64,000 nucleotides of DNA from WHSW01 sp963842795 (GTDB lineage Bacteria > Actinomycetota > Thermoleophilia > Solirubrobacterales > 70-9), in the NCBI GenBank assembly GCA_963842795.1, contig CAWJHV010000039.1, forward strand, positions 86,274 through 150,273, read 5' to 3'. Under the pieces are notes generated by a model that did no database searches, was not told the DNA's origin, and saw only the letters and a list, made by a program, of their open reading frames with translations. Positions 8,595 to 18,553 of the stretch are shown here, piece by piece (within the stretch, counting starts at the first letter, position 1; every line of letters starts with the position of its first letter). The translations under genes were made by a program, and so were the position numbers.

Positions 8595-9692
8595 CTACGC
8601 GGGGACCTCGATCGAGGGACCGCCGGCCTCCGGGGGCGCGGCGAGCGACTCGCGCCGGTAGTCGCGGTACTCGCGCCAGATGATCTGCAGCGTCGCCGCG
8701 GCGGGGATCGCGAGCACCGCGCCCAGGATCCCGAACAGGGTCGAGCCGAAGAGGACCGAGACGAGGACGACGAACGGCTCGATCTCGACCGCCCGCCGCT
8801 GGATCTGCGGCTGGATCACGTAGTTCTCGAACTGCTGGTAGAGGATCGCGAAGGCGATCCAGACGATCAGCCCGACCGGGAAGTTGACGAAGATCATCAC
8901 CACGGCGATGAGGACGGCGGCGATCGTTGCGCCGACGACCGGGATCAGGTCGAAGAAGGCGACGATCAGCGCCAGGGGCCCCGCGAAGGGGGCGCCGAGG
9001 ATCGTGAGGACGATGAAGGACGAGACCCCGGCGATCGTCGCCTGCAACAACGCCCCGCCGACGTAGTTGCCGATCGCGTTGGCGATGTGCCGCAGCGCCC
9101 GCTCGACCCGCTCGGCCCGCACCGGCGGCTGCGCGCGCACGAACCCCTCCGCCCATCGCGGCCCGCCCGAGACCATGAAGATGCTCAGGATCAGGATCGT
9201 CACCGCGGCGAAGATCGAGTTGACGACCCCGACCCCGATGTCCTGGAGCACGCCGGCGGCGTCGCCGATCTTGCTCGGCAGGTCGTCGGCGAGGCTCTGC
9301 AGCTCGCTGGTGAAGTCGTACTTCTCGTTGAGGTCGTTGAGGGTGTTGTTCTCGTTGACGAAGTCGGTGACGTCCTGCGCGTACTCGGGCACGTTGTCGC
9401 CGAGGTTCTCGATCTGGCCGACGAGCGAGGGGATGATGAGGGCCCCGAGCCCGATCGGGATCAGGACCAGGGCGGCGTAGACGATCGCGACCGCGAATCC
9501 CCGCTTCATGCGCCGCTGGAGCAGGTTCACCGGGCCCGAGACGGCGACGGCGATGAAGGCCGCGATCACGAGCCAGGTGATCGGCGTCCGCAGGAGGTAG
9601 ATCAGGTAGAGGACGAGGACGACCGAGACCACGATCAGCACCGTGCGCAGCACGACGCGACCGACCGGGTCGCGCGGTGTCATCACCGCCAT
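8595..9692 (-). CDS. AI-2E family (PerM/YhhQ-like) permease
   Basis: 365 residues with about eight hydrophobic segments arranged as in the AI-2E transporter family: an N-terminal pair, a large soluble loop (about residues 75-165, rich in Asp/Asn), then a cluster with the family motif FFDLIPVVGATIAAV and a C-terminal NYVIQPQIQRRAVEIEP stretch. Members export small molecules or act as Na+/H+ antiporters; the substrate here is unknown. ATG 9690-9692 (MAVMTPRD) chosen over an in-frame GTG just upstream. The frame is intact. Divergent from the M32 peptidase. Confidence 0.88.
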   Translation of the reverse strand: MAVMTPRDPVGRVVLRTVLIVVSVVLVLYLIYLLRTPITWLVIAAFIAVAVSGPVNLLQRRMKRGFAVAIVYAALVLIPIGLGALIIPSLVGQIENLGDNVPEYAQDVTDFVNENNTLNDLNEKYDFTSELQSLADDLPSKIGDAAGVLQDIGVGVVNSIFAAVTILILSIFMVSGGPRWAEGFVRAQPPVRAERVERALRHIANAIGNYVGGALLQATIAGVSSFIVLTILGAPFAGPLALIVAFFDLIPVVGATIAAVLIAVVMIFVNFPVGLIVWIAFAILYQQFENYVIQPQIQRRAVEIEPFVVLVSVLFGSTLFGILGAVLAIPAAATLQIIWREYRDYRRESLAAPPEAGGPSIEVPA

Positions 9693-9761
9693 CACAGCCT
9701 TCCCTATTCGTCGGCGCAGACCCCTTTCCTCGCGCTGCGCCGGCGCGATAGCTTGCTCTCG

Positions 9762-11270
9762 ATGCAGACCGAGATCGAAGCGCTGCTCGAGCCGCTGGCC
9801 GAGATCTCCGACCTCGGCCGCGCCCGCGCGCTGCTCGCCTGGGACGAGCGCACGAAGATGCCGCCCGCGCGGCGCGCCGATGCGGGCCGAGCAGATCGCG
9901 ACCCTGACGGCGCTGCGCCACCGGCGGCTCGCCTCCGACGAGCTCGGCCGCCTGCTCGACGCGGCCGACGGCGAGCCTCGACGGCGCGCCGCGCGACTCG
10001 TTCGAGGCGAGCCTGGTGCGGGTCGACCCGGCGCGACTGGGAGAAGGCGCGCCGCGTGCCGACCGAGCTGCGAGCCGAGATCGCCCGCGAGACCTCCCTC
10101 GCCGAGCACGCCTGGGAGGCGGCGCGCGAGGAGTCCGGACTTCGCCGCCTTCCTGCCCTCACCTCGAGCGCGTGGTCGAGCTCAAGCGCCGCTACATCGA
10201 GTGCTTCGAGTTCGAGCACCCCTACGACGCGCTGCTCGACGACTTCGAGCCCGGGATGACGACCGCCGAGCTGCGCCCGGTGCTCGAGCGCCTGCGCGAC
10301 GGGGTCGTGCCGCTGCTCGAGGCGATCGTCGCCGGCGGTGTGCGAGCTCGACTCGTCGCCGCTCTACGGCGAGTTCCCCTGACGCCGCGCAGGAGCGCTT
10401 TGCCCAGGAGGTCGCTGCGAGCCTGCCGCTGGAGCCGGATGCATGGCGCCTCGACTCGACCGTGCACCCGTTCGCGATCGGGATCGCGATCTCCGACCTG
10501 CGGATCACCACCCGCTTCGACCCCGAGCTACGTCGGCAGCCGCGCTGTGGGCCGTGATCCACGAGGTCGGCCACGCGCTGTACGAGAACGGGCTCGACCC
10601 GGCGCTCGAGCGCACGCCGCTGTGCCGCTCGGTCTCGCTCGGCTTCGACGAGTCCCAGAGCCGGCTGTGGGAGAACTGGGTCGGGCGCGGGCGGCCGTTC
10701 ATGTCCCGCCTGCTGCCGATGCTTGCGACGCGCTTCGGCGAGCCGTTCGACGGCCTCGGCCCGAACGAGCTCTACCGGGCCGCGAACGTCGTCAGCGCCG
10801 TCGCTGATCCGGGTCGAGGCCGACGAGGTCACCTACAACCTGCACATCGATCCTGCGGTTCGAGCTCGAGCAGCAGATCTTCGACGGCACGCTGGCGCTC
10901 GCCGACCTGCCCGAGGCCTGGAACGCGCGCATGCGCGAGTACTTCGGGATCGAGGTCCCCGACGACGCCGACGGGGTGCTCCAGGACGTCCACTGGTCGG
11001 CGGCGCCTTCGGCTACTTCCCGACCTACTCGCTCGGCAACGTGATCGCGGCGCCAGGTCTGGGAGCTCGCACGCGCGGCGCTCCGCGACCTCGACGCGCA
11101 GCTCGCCGCCGGCGAGCTCGCGCCGCTGCGCGCGTTCCTGGCCGAGCGCATCTACCGCCACGGCGGCAAGCTCGAGCCGGCGCAGATGATCGAGCGGGTG
11201 ACCGGCGGGCCGCTGGACCCGGGTCCGCTCCTGCGCCATCTCGAGCGCAAGTTCGGCGAGCTCTACGGTC
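9762..11270 (+). CDS. M32 family metallocarboxypeptidase (frame-broken)
   Basis: Carboxypeptidase Taq family; removes C-terminal residues with a zinc held by HEXXH. The protein is recovered only by switching frame about ten times: it starts MQTEIEALLEPLAEISDLGRA (ATG 9762), continues DWEKARRVPTELRAEIA near 10030, then AVIHEVGHALYENGL with the HEVGH zinc motif near 10555, then FGYFPTYSLGNVIAA near 11020, and ends KFGELYGL near 11270. Most breaks are cured by dropping one C or G (for example in gacccc at 10519 and cagccgcg at 10538); one at about 11000 needs an added base. A -10-like GATAGC (9747-9752) is 9 nt before the ATG. Likely an intact gene in the organism. The end is approximate. Confidence 0.8.
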
Positions 11271-11294
11271 TGACGACAACAGGAGGAGGACGAA

Positions 11295-12108
11295 ATGAGC
11301 GAACCCACCGAGTACGCGCCGGGAACCCCGAGCTGGGTCGACAACGCCTCGCCGGACCCGGCGGCCGCGGCGCGGTTCTACTCGCAGCTCTTCGGCTGGG
11401 AGACCGAGGACGTGATGCCGGCCGAGCAGGACGGCGAGTACCACATGGCGAGCCTGCGCGGCAAGGACGTCGCCGCGCTCGGCTCACAGCCGATGGAGGG
11501 CGTGCCCGCCGGTCTGGAACACCTACGTCACGGTCGAGGACGCCGAGGCGACCGCCGGAGGCCGTCAAGGAGGCGGGCGGCAGGTGATGATGGAGCCGTT
11601 CGACGTCTTCGACGCCGGCCGGATGGCCGTCTTCGCCGATCCGTCGGGCGCCGTGTTCATGGCCTGGAAGCCGAACCAGATCGATCGGCGCCTACATCGT
11701 CAACGAGCGCGAACACGCTGTCGTGGAACGAGCTGCAGACCCGCGACCCGGCCGGGCGCGAAGGAGTTCTACGGCAAGGTCTTCGGCTGGCAGAGCGACG
11801 ACATGGACTTCGGCGGCGGCACGTACACGATCTGGTACCCGCCCGGGGTCGAGCCCGCGGCAGGGCAACGGGGTCGGCGGGATGATCGAGATGACCGGCG
11901 ACCAGTGGCCGGAGGACGTGCCCCCGAACTGGCTCGTCTACTTCGCCGTCGAGGACACCGACGCGACCGTGGAGAAGGCGAAGGAGCTCGGCGGCTCAGG
12001 TGGTCGGAGCCGTTCGACGTCGAGGGCGTCGGGCGGATCGCGGTGCTCAGCGATCCGAACGGCGCCGTCTTCGCGGTGATCAAGACGCAGATGCCCGCCG
12101 ACGACTGA
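11295..12108 (+). CDS. Two-domain glyoxalase/VOC-fold protein (frame-broken)
   Basis: About 270 residues with two vicinal-oxygen-chelate domains, each beginning with a W-(x)-(N/D)-(x)-DP motif (SWVDNASPDPAAAARFY; SWNELQTRDP) and containing FGW and EPFDV...GR(M/I)AV strands. Function unknown; such proteins are often metal-dependent lyases, dioxygenases or binding proteins. Excellent Shine-Dalgarno (aggagga, 11281-11287) before ATG 11295. At least six single-base breaks, e.g. atcgatc at 11680-11686 where the homologous reading needs atcatc. A complete paralogue lies at 52129-52941. The hairpin at 12127-12153 follows. Confidence 0.8.
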
Positions 12109-12126
12109 AGGCGCTCCGGAACGCAA

Positions 12127-12153
12127 GAGGGGCGGCGCCAGGCGCCGCCCCTC
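12127..12153. terminator. Bidirectional terminator
   Basis: A perfect 13-bp inverted repeat (gaggggcggcgcc and its complement around one A) lies between the convergent VOC and cold-shock genes and can serve both. Confidence 0.75.
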
Positions 12154-12175
12154 GGTGCTTCGAAAGCCGCTCGGG

Positions 12176-12373
12176 CTAGAGCGTGCGCACGTTGACCGCG
12201 CGCGGGCCCTTGTCGCTCTCCTCGGACTCGAACTCGACCTTCGCGCCGTCGGCGAGGGCGGCGCCGCCCTCGACCTGGCTCTGGTGGACGAAGAGGTCGC
12301 GTCCGGTCTCATCGGGAGTGATGAAGCCGAAGCCCTTCTCGTGGTTGAACCACTTGACTGTGCCTACTGCCAT
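12176..12373 (-). CDS. csp: Cold-shock protein
   Basis: 65-residue single cold-shock domain. RNP1 is KGFGFI, RNP2 is LFVHQS, and the protein starts MAVGTVKWFNHE, the standard CspA-family start. Binds single-stranded RNA/DNA and acts as an RNA chaperone in the cytoplasm. Strong Shine-Dalgarno (ggaggg) 5 nt before the ATG. The leader can form a stem that covers this site (see 12374-12496). Intact and monocistronic, although it lies in the error-rich part of the window. Confidence 0.96.
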   Translation of the reverse strand: MAVGTVKWFNHEKGFGFITPDETGRDLFVHQSQVEGGAALADGAKVEFESEESDKGPRAVNVRTL

Positions 12374-12496
12374 TGTCCCTCCAGGGAACTCGGGTGCTCG
12401 CGGTACGAAGGAACCCTGGAAAGGACGCCTCGAACTGCTACGCACGTTTAACGACGCGAAAGCCTAGCCGAGCTTCGGGCGGCACCGCTGTCTGCC
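12374..12496 (-). promoter_or_regulatory. Leader of the cold-shock gene
   Basis: 123 bp before the cold-shock ATG. On the minus strand tccaggg (12416-12422 region) can pair with ccctgga, which overlaps the Shine-Dalgarno, about 25 nt apart. This would make translation structure-dependent, as in many cold-shock leaders. No ORF seen. Confidence 0.45.
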
Positions 12497-13969
12497 TCAG
12501 CCGGCGCTCGGCGACTCCGCGGTGGCGCCGCCGAGCGCGACGTGCGCGCGGCTGTCGCTGCCGCGGATCAGCACCAGCGTCGCGAGCACGCCCGAGCAGC
12601 GCGATCCCGGCGCCGACCATGAACGCGTCGGCGTAGCCGTCGGTGAGCGCCGCCGGGCTCGGCGCGCCGCCCGCCGCCGCGGCGGCGTCGTCGATCTGGG
12701 TGAAGGCGACGGTCGAGAGCACGCGCCAGCCCGAGCGCGCCGCCGACCTGCTGCGAGGTGTTGATCAGCCCGCTGGCGAGCCCGGCCTCGCGCTCCTCGA
12801 CGCCCGGAGACGGCGGCGATCGTCTGCGGGACGAAGGCGAAGCCCGAGCCCGGCCGCGGCGAGCAGCGACGGGCCGAGCACGTCGCCGACGAAGCCGCCG
12901 TCCGGGCGAGATCTGGCCGAACCAGACCAGCCCGGCGGCGATCAGCAGCATCCCGGCGGCGAGCACCGGCTTGAACCCGATCCGGGTGACGAGCTGGGAG
13001 GCGACCCCGGCGGCGAGGATGATCGTCACCGCGAGCGGCAGGTAGGAGAGGCCCGTCTTGATCGCGCTGTAGCCGAGCACGTTCTGCATGTACAGCGAGA
13101 TGAAGAAGAACATCGAGAACAGCGAGGCGCCGGTGAGCACGCCGACCACGTTGGCGCCGGTGAGCGTCCGCATGCGGAAGATCGAGAACGGCACCAGCGG
13201 CGCGGCCGAGCGGCGCTCGATCGCGACGAACGCGCCGAGCAGCGCGACGGCGGCCGCGAGCAGGCCGATCGTCTGGCCCGAGCCCCAGCCCGCGTTCGGC
13301 GCCTCGACCAGCGCGTAGACGAGCACCGCGAGCCCGGCGGTGACGCTGACCGCGCCGGCGAAGTCGAAGGCCCGGTGCTCGGACTCCGAGCGGCTCTCGG
13401 CGAGCAGCCGCGGCGCCAGCCAGGCGGCGCCGAGGCCGATCGGCACGTTGACCCACAGCACCCACTCCCAGCCGGCGTACTCGGTCAGCACGCCGCCGAG
13501 CAGCACGCCGGCGGCGCCGCCGGAGCCGGCGACCGCGCCCCAGGCGCCGAGCGCCTTGTTGCGCTCGGCGCCGTCCTTGAAGGTGGTGGTGACGATCGAG
13601 AGCGCCGCCGGCGAGAGGATCGCGGCGCCGAGGCCCTGGACGGCGCGGGCGGCGATCAGCGCGCCCGGAGGACTCGGCGAGGCCGCCGGCGAGCGAGGCG
13701 AGCGCGAACAGGATCAGCCCGCCCATGAACACGCGCCGGCGGCCGAGCAGGTCGGCCATCCGGCCGCCGAGCAGCAGGAAGCCGCCGAACGTGAGCACGT
13801 AGGCGTTGACGACCCAGGAGAGGTCGTCCTGGGAGAAGGCGAGCGCGTCGCCGATCGTCGGCAGGGCGACGTTGACGATCGAGGCGTCGAGGACGACGAC
13901 GAACTGCGCCACGCAGAGCAGCGCGAGCCCGATCCACCGCCTGCGTTCGTATTCCTGGGCTTCCGTCAT
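12497..13969 (-). CDS. MFS drug efflux transporter, DHA2 (EmrB/QacA) type (frame-broken)
   Basis: About 490 residues, 14-helix DHA2 class. Diagnostic DHA2 motif C-like N-terminus: FVVVLDASIVNVALPTIG, then WVVNAYVLTFGGFLLLGGRMADLLGRRR (motif A). The second half reads GWEWVLWVNVPIGLGAAW and on to VLIRGSDSRAHVALGG at the C-terminus. Frame breaks near 13670, 12915, 12805, 12725 and 12595. Exports hydrophobic compounds with proton antiport. It diverges from the TetR gene at 14089 across a perfect operator-like palindrome, so it is probably that repressor's target. Confidence 0.85.
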   Translation of the reverse strand: MTEAQEYERRRWIGLALLCVAQFVVVLDASIVNVALPTIGDALAFSQDDLSWVVNAYVLTFGGFLLLGGRMADLLGRRRVFMGGLILFALASLAGGLAESSGRADRRPRRPGPRRRDPLAGGALDRHHHLQGRRRAQQGARRLGRGRRLRRRRRRAARRRADRVRRLGVGAVGQRADRPRRRLAGAAAARREPLGVRAPGLRLRRRGQRHRRARGARLRAGRGAERGLGLGPDDRPARGRRRAARRVRRDRAPLGRAAGAVLDLPHADAHRRQRGRRAHRRLAVLDVLLHLAVHAERARLQRDQDGPLLPAARGDDHPRRRGRLPARHPDRVQAGARRRDAADRRRAGLVRPDLARTAASSATCSARRCSPRPGSGFAFVPQTIAAVSGRRGARGRARQRADQHLAAGRRRARAGACSRPSPSPRSTTPPRRRAARRARRRSPTATPTRSWSAPGSRCSGVLATLVLIRGSDSRAHVALGGATAESPSAG

Positions 13970-14024
13970 CTCCTAACCTTCCTCTTCCTATTCGGAGTCT
14001 CGGTTCCGGTTAGGCGTGTACGAT

Positions 14025-14044
14025 AACGGAACCTTGGTTCCGTT
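14025..14044. promoter_or_regulatory. TetR-type operator palindrome
   Basis: aacggaacc-tt-ggttccgtt: perfect 9-bp arms between the divergent MFS and TetR genes, with a further half-site (ggttcc) at about 14012. The arrangement is the usual one for a self-regulating TetR repressor that also controls the efflux pump. Confidence 0.65.
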
Positions 14045-14088
14045 TGCGTTCCAGGTCCTGACCCCTTGACCACGCCGACCACGCCGAT

Positions 14089-14668
14089 GTGACCGCGCCC
14101 ACTTCGCCCATCGCCCGCCCCCAGCGCGCCGACGCGCGCCGCAACCGCGCGGCCGTGATCGAGTCGGCGCGCAAGCAGTTCGCCGCCCACGGCCTCGACG
14201 CCCAGATCGACGAGATCGCCCGCGGCGCCGGGGTCGGCGTCGGCACCGTCTACCGCCACTTCCCGACCAAGGAGAGCCTGCTCGAGGCGCTCGCCCAGGC
14301 GCGCTTCGAGCGCCTCGCCGAGGAGCGGGCGCCGGGCGCTGGAGGCCGAGGACGGCTGGGAGGGGTTCGTCGAGTTCATGACCTACTCGGCCCGGGTGAT
14401 GGCCGAGGACCGGCTGCTCTCCGAGGCGATGGACCAGCGCGCCGTGGTCTGCGGCGAGGCCGCCGAGTCGGTCGGCCTGCTGGAGGTCGTCACCGCGCTG
14501 GTCGAGCGGGCGAAGGCGAGGGCAAGCTGCGCGCCGACACCGAGCCCTGGGACGTCCCGGGCTGATCTGCGGCATCGGCCGCGCCGTCCGCGCGCGCGCC
14601 CGGGGCGCCCGGCGCTGACCTGGGAGCGCCACCTCGAGATCATCCTCGCCGGCCTGCGCGCAGCCTGA
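14089..14668 (+). CDS. TetR family repressor (frame-broken)
   Basis: About 190 residues. N-terminal helix-turn-helix is intact: RAAVIESARKQFAAHG, then IARGAGVGVGTVYRHFPTKE, the TetR signature. The ligand domain continues in other frames (TYSARVMAEDRLLSEAMD, then TWERHLEIILAGLRAA at the C-terminus); breaks at about 14335, 14518 and 14557. GTG 14089 chosen from the DNA-binding domain start. Probably represses the divergent DHA2 efflux gene through the 14025-14044 palindrome. Confidence 0.85.
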
Positions 14669-14734
14669 GCCTCGCCCGCCGCCGGTGCCCGCGACACTGC
14701 GGTGCTCGAGCGCTCAGCGGATAGGTTGCGCGCG

Positions 14735-16050
14735 ATGCCCGAGGCGCTGACGCCCGCAGGAGGCCGCCGCGCGGCTCGAGCCCACCGACACGCTCGGGAT
14801 CCCGCTCGGCACCGGGCAGCCGCCGGCGTTCATGGCGGCGCTCGGCGAGCGCGACGACTGGGCCGACCTGCGGATCTACGGGGCGCTGCTGCTCGCCTGG
14901 TCGGAGGCCTTCAGGCACCCGAACGTCCACTACCTCTCGGCTTCTTCGGGCCGGTCGAGCGCGCGCTGCGCGACCAGGGCGCCAACATCAGCTTCGCCCC
15001 GGCCGACTTCCGCCGCTTCGAGCCGCTGCTCGAGCAGCAGGCGCCGCGGGTGATGGCCACGGTCGCCGCGCCGCCCGACGACGCCGGGCTGGTGCAGCCT
15101 CTCGCTGCACGCCGGCGGCACGGTCAAGGAGCTGGCCCGCGCCGGCGCCGACCCCGAGCGGCTGCTGGTGGTCGAGGCCTCGCCGCAGTTTCCCGCGCAC
15201 CCTCGGCCTGCCGCCCGACTACCCCCACGCCCTCCACGTCGACGAGATCGACGTCCTGGTCGAGTCGAGGCGGAGCCGTTCGCGCTCCCCGAGCCCGAGC
15301 CGGGCGAGGTCGACGCCGCGATCGCCGAGCACGCGCGGCGCTTCATCCCCGACGGCGCGACGCTGCAGACCGGGATCGGCGCGATCCCCTCGGCGATCGT
15401 CGGCCGGCTCGCCGAGGGCGACGGCGGCGACTACGGCGTCCACTCGGAGATGTTCACCAACGGGCTCATGCGCCTGCACGAGGCGGGCAAGGTCACCAAC
15501 CGCAAGGGCCAGTTCGACGGCGTCTCGGTCGCGACCTTCGCCGGCGGCTCGCCCGAGCTCTACGCCTGGCTCGACGGCAACGACGAGGTCGCGTTCCTGC
15601 CGGTCGAGGTCGTCAACTCGCCCGACCTGATCGCGCCGCAACCGGATGATGGTGACGATCAACGCCGCGCTCGCCGTCGACATCCACGGCCAGGTGGTCG
15701 CCGACACGATCGACGGCAGCCAGTACTCGGGCATCGGCGGCCACGAGGACTTCATCGCCGGCCCGGCGCTCTCGCTCGAGGACCGCTCGCTGCTCTGCCT
15801 GCCCTCGACGGTGACGGTCGGCGGCGAGCTGCGCTCGCGGATCGTGCCCTGGTTCGACGCGGGCGCCGTGATCACGACGCCGCGCCACCAGGTCGACGTG
15901 ATCGTCACCGAGCACGGCGCCGCCGAGCTGCAGGGCCTGACCGTGCACCAGCGCGGGCTGGCGCTGGCCGAGATCGCCCACCCCGACTTCCGCGACGAGC
16001 TGCGCGAGGCGGCCGAGCGCGCGTCGCACGGCCGCTCGGCGGTCGGCTGA
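14735..16050 (+). CDS. Acetyl-CoA hydrolase / 4-hydroxybutyrate CoA-transferase family (frame-broken)
   Basis: About 435 residues. Class I CoA-transferase fold: DGATLQTGIGAIPSAI, then GVHSEMFTNG, whose Glu forms the glutamyl-CoA intermediate in this family, then GQFDGVSVATFAGGSPELY and the C-terminal TEHGAAELQGLTVHQRG. It moves CoA between acyl-CoA and a carboxylate such as acetate, succinate or 4-hydroxybutyrate; the acyl substrate is not determined. Breaks near 14760, 14940, 15105, 15200, 15270 and 15643; the stretch 15290-15640 is clean. ATG 14735 is 9 nt after a -10-like GATAGG (14720-14725). Confidence 0.85.
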
Positions 16051-16080
16051 GCGCGGGCTAGCGGCTCGAGCGCGCCCGGC

Positions 16081-16752
16081 TCAGCGGTCGAGCGTCGCTT
16101 GGACGAGCTGCCGCGAGCTCGTCCGCTTGCGCGCGGTGCTCCGGCCGCGAGCTCGCGGCGCGCGAGCGCGAGCGCGTCGAGCTCGCCGTGGACTTGCGTG
16201 CGCCGGCGCGCGGCCGCCGTTGCGGCGCTCGGACGCCGGGATCTCCTCGGTGACGACGGCCTTGGTCAGCACCGGGATCTGCTTCGCGAGGAACTTCGCC
16301 ATCCGCTCCTCGTCGCGGCGGATCGCCCGCGCGAGCTTCGCGGTCTCGTTGTCGCCGACGCTCTCGGCGAGCGTCTCGATCGCCGTGTAGGTGGCGATCT
16401 CCTCGTGCTCGTTGAAGTACTCGGTCTTCGCGTTCTTGAGCATCTTCTCGGCCTCGCCGGTGCCGCGGACCGTGTGCAGCGGGCCCTTGGCCAGCGACTT
16501 CGCCTTGCCCGGCGCCTGGCCGGCGACCTTCTCGGCCAGCTGCGGGCCGCCGCCGCCGAGCTTCTTGATCCGGCGCTCGAGCTCGCGCGCGTGCGCCTTG
16601 GTCTCCTTCAGGTGCTCCTGCAGCCGCTTCTTGTACGGCTTGCGCGTCGTCATCGCGATGTGCGCCTCGAGCGCGGTCTCGAGCTCCTTCTCCTTGCCGT
16701 ATGCCTCGCTCAGGTACTGGACGAGCTTCGCCTGCTTGATCGTTTCGGTCAT
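16081..16752 (-). CDS. DUF892 (YciF/YciE-like) ferritin-fold protein
   Basis: About 223 residues. N-terminal 165 residues are the DUF892 ferritin-like helical bundle: QYLSEAYGKEKELETAL, KETKAHARELERRIKKLGG, EHEEIATYTAIETLAESVGD and DEERMAKFLAKQIP. Family members are stress-associated and bind iron in some structures. After ASERR the reading becomes Arg/Ala/Ser-rich; another frame there also gives a Ser/Arg-rich tail, so either the tail is natural or an indel lies near 16210. Shine-Dalgarno gaggag sits 6 nt before the ATG at 16750-16752. Confidence 0.8.
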   Translation of the reverse strand: MTETIKQAKLVQYLSEAYGKEKELETALEAHIAMTTRKPYKKRLQEHLKETKAHARELERRIKKLGGGGPQLAEKVAGQAPGKAKSLAKGPLHTVRGTGEAEKMLKNAKTEYFNEHEEIATYTAIETLAESVGDNETAKLARAIRRDEERMAKFLAKQIPVLTKAVVTEEIPASERRNGGRAPAHASPRRARRARARAPRARGRSTARKRTSSRQLVQATLDR

Positions 16753-16832
16753 CACTTTCTCCTCGAATTGGGGTTCACTCGGCGCCTACCCGGGCGGCCG
16801 CGGTCCAACCGGCGAACTGGTCACACTCGCCG

Positions 16833-17549
16833 GTGCTCGAGGCGGCGTTCTGGGGACTGGTCGGCGGTCTCGCGCTGGTGCTCGGCGCGCTGGTCACGTT
16901 CGTCCGCCGGCCGAGCGAAGCGCCTCGTCGCCTACGTGATGGCGTTCGGCGCCGGCGTCCTGATCAGCGCCGTCGCCTACGACCTGACCGCGGAGGCGTT
17001 CGACCTCGGCGGCGGCGACGCGGTCGCGATCGGACTCGCGGCCGGCGCGCTCGTCTACGCCGGGCTGAGCCGGCTGCTCAACCGCCACGGCCAGCGGACG
17101 CCGAGGGCGCCGGCCGGGCGCTCGCCCTGGGCGCCCTGCTCGACGGGATCCCGGAGTCGGCGGCGATCGGCCTGACGCTGGTCGGCGGCGGCGGCGTGAG
17201 CGTCGCGTTCGTCGTCGCCGTCTTCATCTCCAACTTCCCGGAGTCGTTCTCGTCGACGAGCGAGTTCGAGCGGGCCGGGCGCTCGCGCCTGAGATCCTCG
17301 CGCATCTGGATCGGCGATCGCCCTCGCCTCGGCGCTCGCGGCGGGGCTCGGCTACCAGTTCCTCGGCGGCGGGTCCGACGGACCTGCAGGCGGCGACGTC
17401 AAGGCGTTCGCCGGCGGCGCGATCCTGACCATGCTGGCGACCGAGATGATCCCCGAACGCATACGAGGACAGCGGCAAGTCGCTCGGCGATCGGGCTCGT
17501 GACCGTGCTCGGCTTCGCGCTCGCGGCCGGGCTGAGCGCGATCGAATAG
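16833..17549 (+). CDS. ZIP-family metal transporter-like protein (frame-broken)
   Basis: About 240 residues, 7-8 hydrophobic helices. Family features: ALLDGIPESAAIGLTL and ILTMLATEMIPEA, the HxxxE/ExxP-type metal-path motifs of ZIP transporters (here with Asp/Glu rather than His). It would move a divalent metal across the cytoplasmic membrane. Breaks near 16915, 17098, 17305, 17385 and 17455. GTG 16833 is the only start before the first helix. Ends 6 bp before the convergent SDR gene. Confidence 0.75.
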   Translation: MLEAAFWGLVGGLALVLGALVTFVRRPSEAPRRLRDGVRRRRPDQRRRLRPDRGGVRPRRRRRGRDRTRGRRARLRRAEPAAQPPRPADAEGAGRALALGALLDGIPESAAIGLTLVGGGGVSVAFVVAVFISNFPESFSSTSEFERAGRSRLRSSRIWIGDRPRLGARGGARLPVPRRRVRRTCRRRRQGVRRRRDPDHAGDRDDPRTHTRTAASRSAIGLVTVLGFALAAGLSAIE

Positions 17550-17555
17550 ACGCCG

Positions 17556-18446
17556 CTAGGTCGCGGCGGTCTCGCTCTCGCGCTCGGCCTCCGGGTCGAG
17601 CGCCGGCTCGGAGTGCGCGGCCCGGTCCTCGTAGGCGGCGCGGGCGCTGCGGGTCGGCCTCGGCGAGCACCTTGTCGGCCTTCAGGAGGCGGCCGATCGC
17701 CCTCGCGGGCGCCGCGCGGCAGCAGCTGCATGAACTTGTAGATGCCGACGCTCTCGCGCGGGACCCAGACGTCGAACTTCGGCCGCTCGAGCGCGTCGAC
17801 GATCGCGTCGGCGACGTCCTCGGGCTGCAGCACCTTGATCGCCCGCGTCTCGGGCAGCCCGGAGCCGAGCTCGGTGTTGACGACCGCGGGCATCACGACG
17901 GAGATCTCGATGTCGGTGTCGCGCAGCTCCGCGCGGACCGCCTCGGAGACGCCGACGACGAAGTGCTTGGTGCCGCAGTAGGTGGCGCCGCCGGGGAACC
18001 CGGCCTTGCCGGCCTGCGAGGCGAGGTTGACGAGGTGGCCGCGGCCGCGGCGCTGCATCCGCGGCAGCGCCAGCTTCATCCCGTACATGACGCCGTGCAC
18101 GTTGATGTCGACCATCCGCTGCGCGGTCAGGTCGTCCTCGTCGACGAACTGCCCGAGCGGCATGATCCCGGCGTTGTTGACCAGCACGTCGAGCGAGCCG
18201 AGCCGCTCCTCGACCTGGTCGAGGAAGCCCTCGAACGAGTCGCGGCGGGTGACGTCGAGCTCGAGCGCGAGCGTGTCGCCGCCGATCTCGGCCGCGGTCT
18301 GCTCGGCGAGCTCGCGGTCGAGGTCGCCGATCGCGACCTTGGCGCCCTTGCAGCACCAGCGCCCTCGCGGTCGCCTTGCCGATCCCCCGGGCGCCGCCGG
18401 TGATCGCCACGACCTTTCCCTTCAGCGAACGCGGCTGCGCTGCCAT
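17556..18446 (-). CDS. Short-chain dehydrogenase/reductase (frame-broken)
   Basis: About 295 residues, classical SDR. NAD(P)-binding TGGARGIG near residue 17, LVNNAGIMPLG (NNAG), catalytic Ser in VNLASQAGKAG, and YCGTK (YxxxK). The C-terminus continues after a break near 17695 with GRLLKADKVLAEADP and ends ETAAT at 17556. A second break lies near 18350. Substrate unknown. The adjacent, divergent P450 gene may work on the same substrate, but this is only proximity. Confidence 0.85.
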
Positions 18447-18553
18447 CGCAACTCCCTCTCGTCGATTGAGCGCCGGTCGCGGCGCCTGCGAGCGCGGAGC
18501 CTATCGCGGCGGGCCCCGCTGGCACGTCCGTACCGTTAGCTTTCGAGCCGACG

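Noticed and set aside
8220..10259. Plus-strand open frame of 679 codons
   Set aside because: Mostly antisense of the AI-2E permease and threonine dehydratase; only its last third contains part of the M32 gene.
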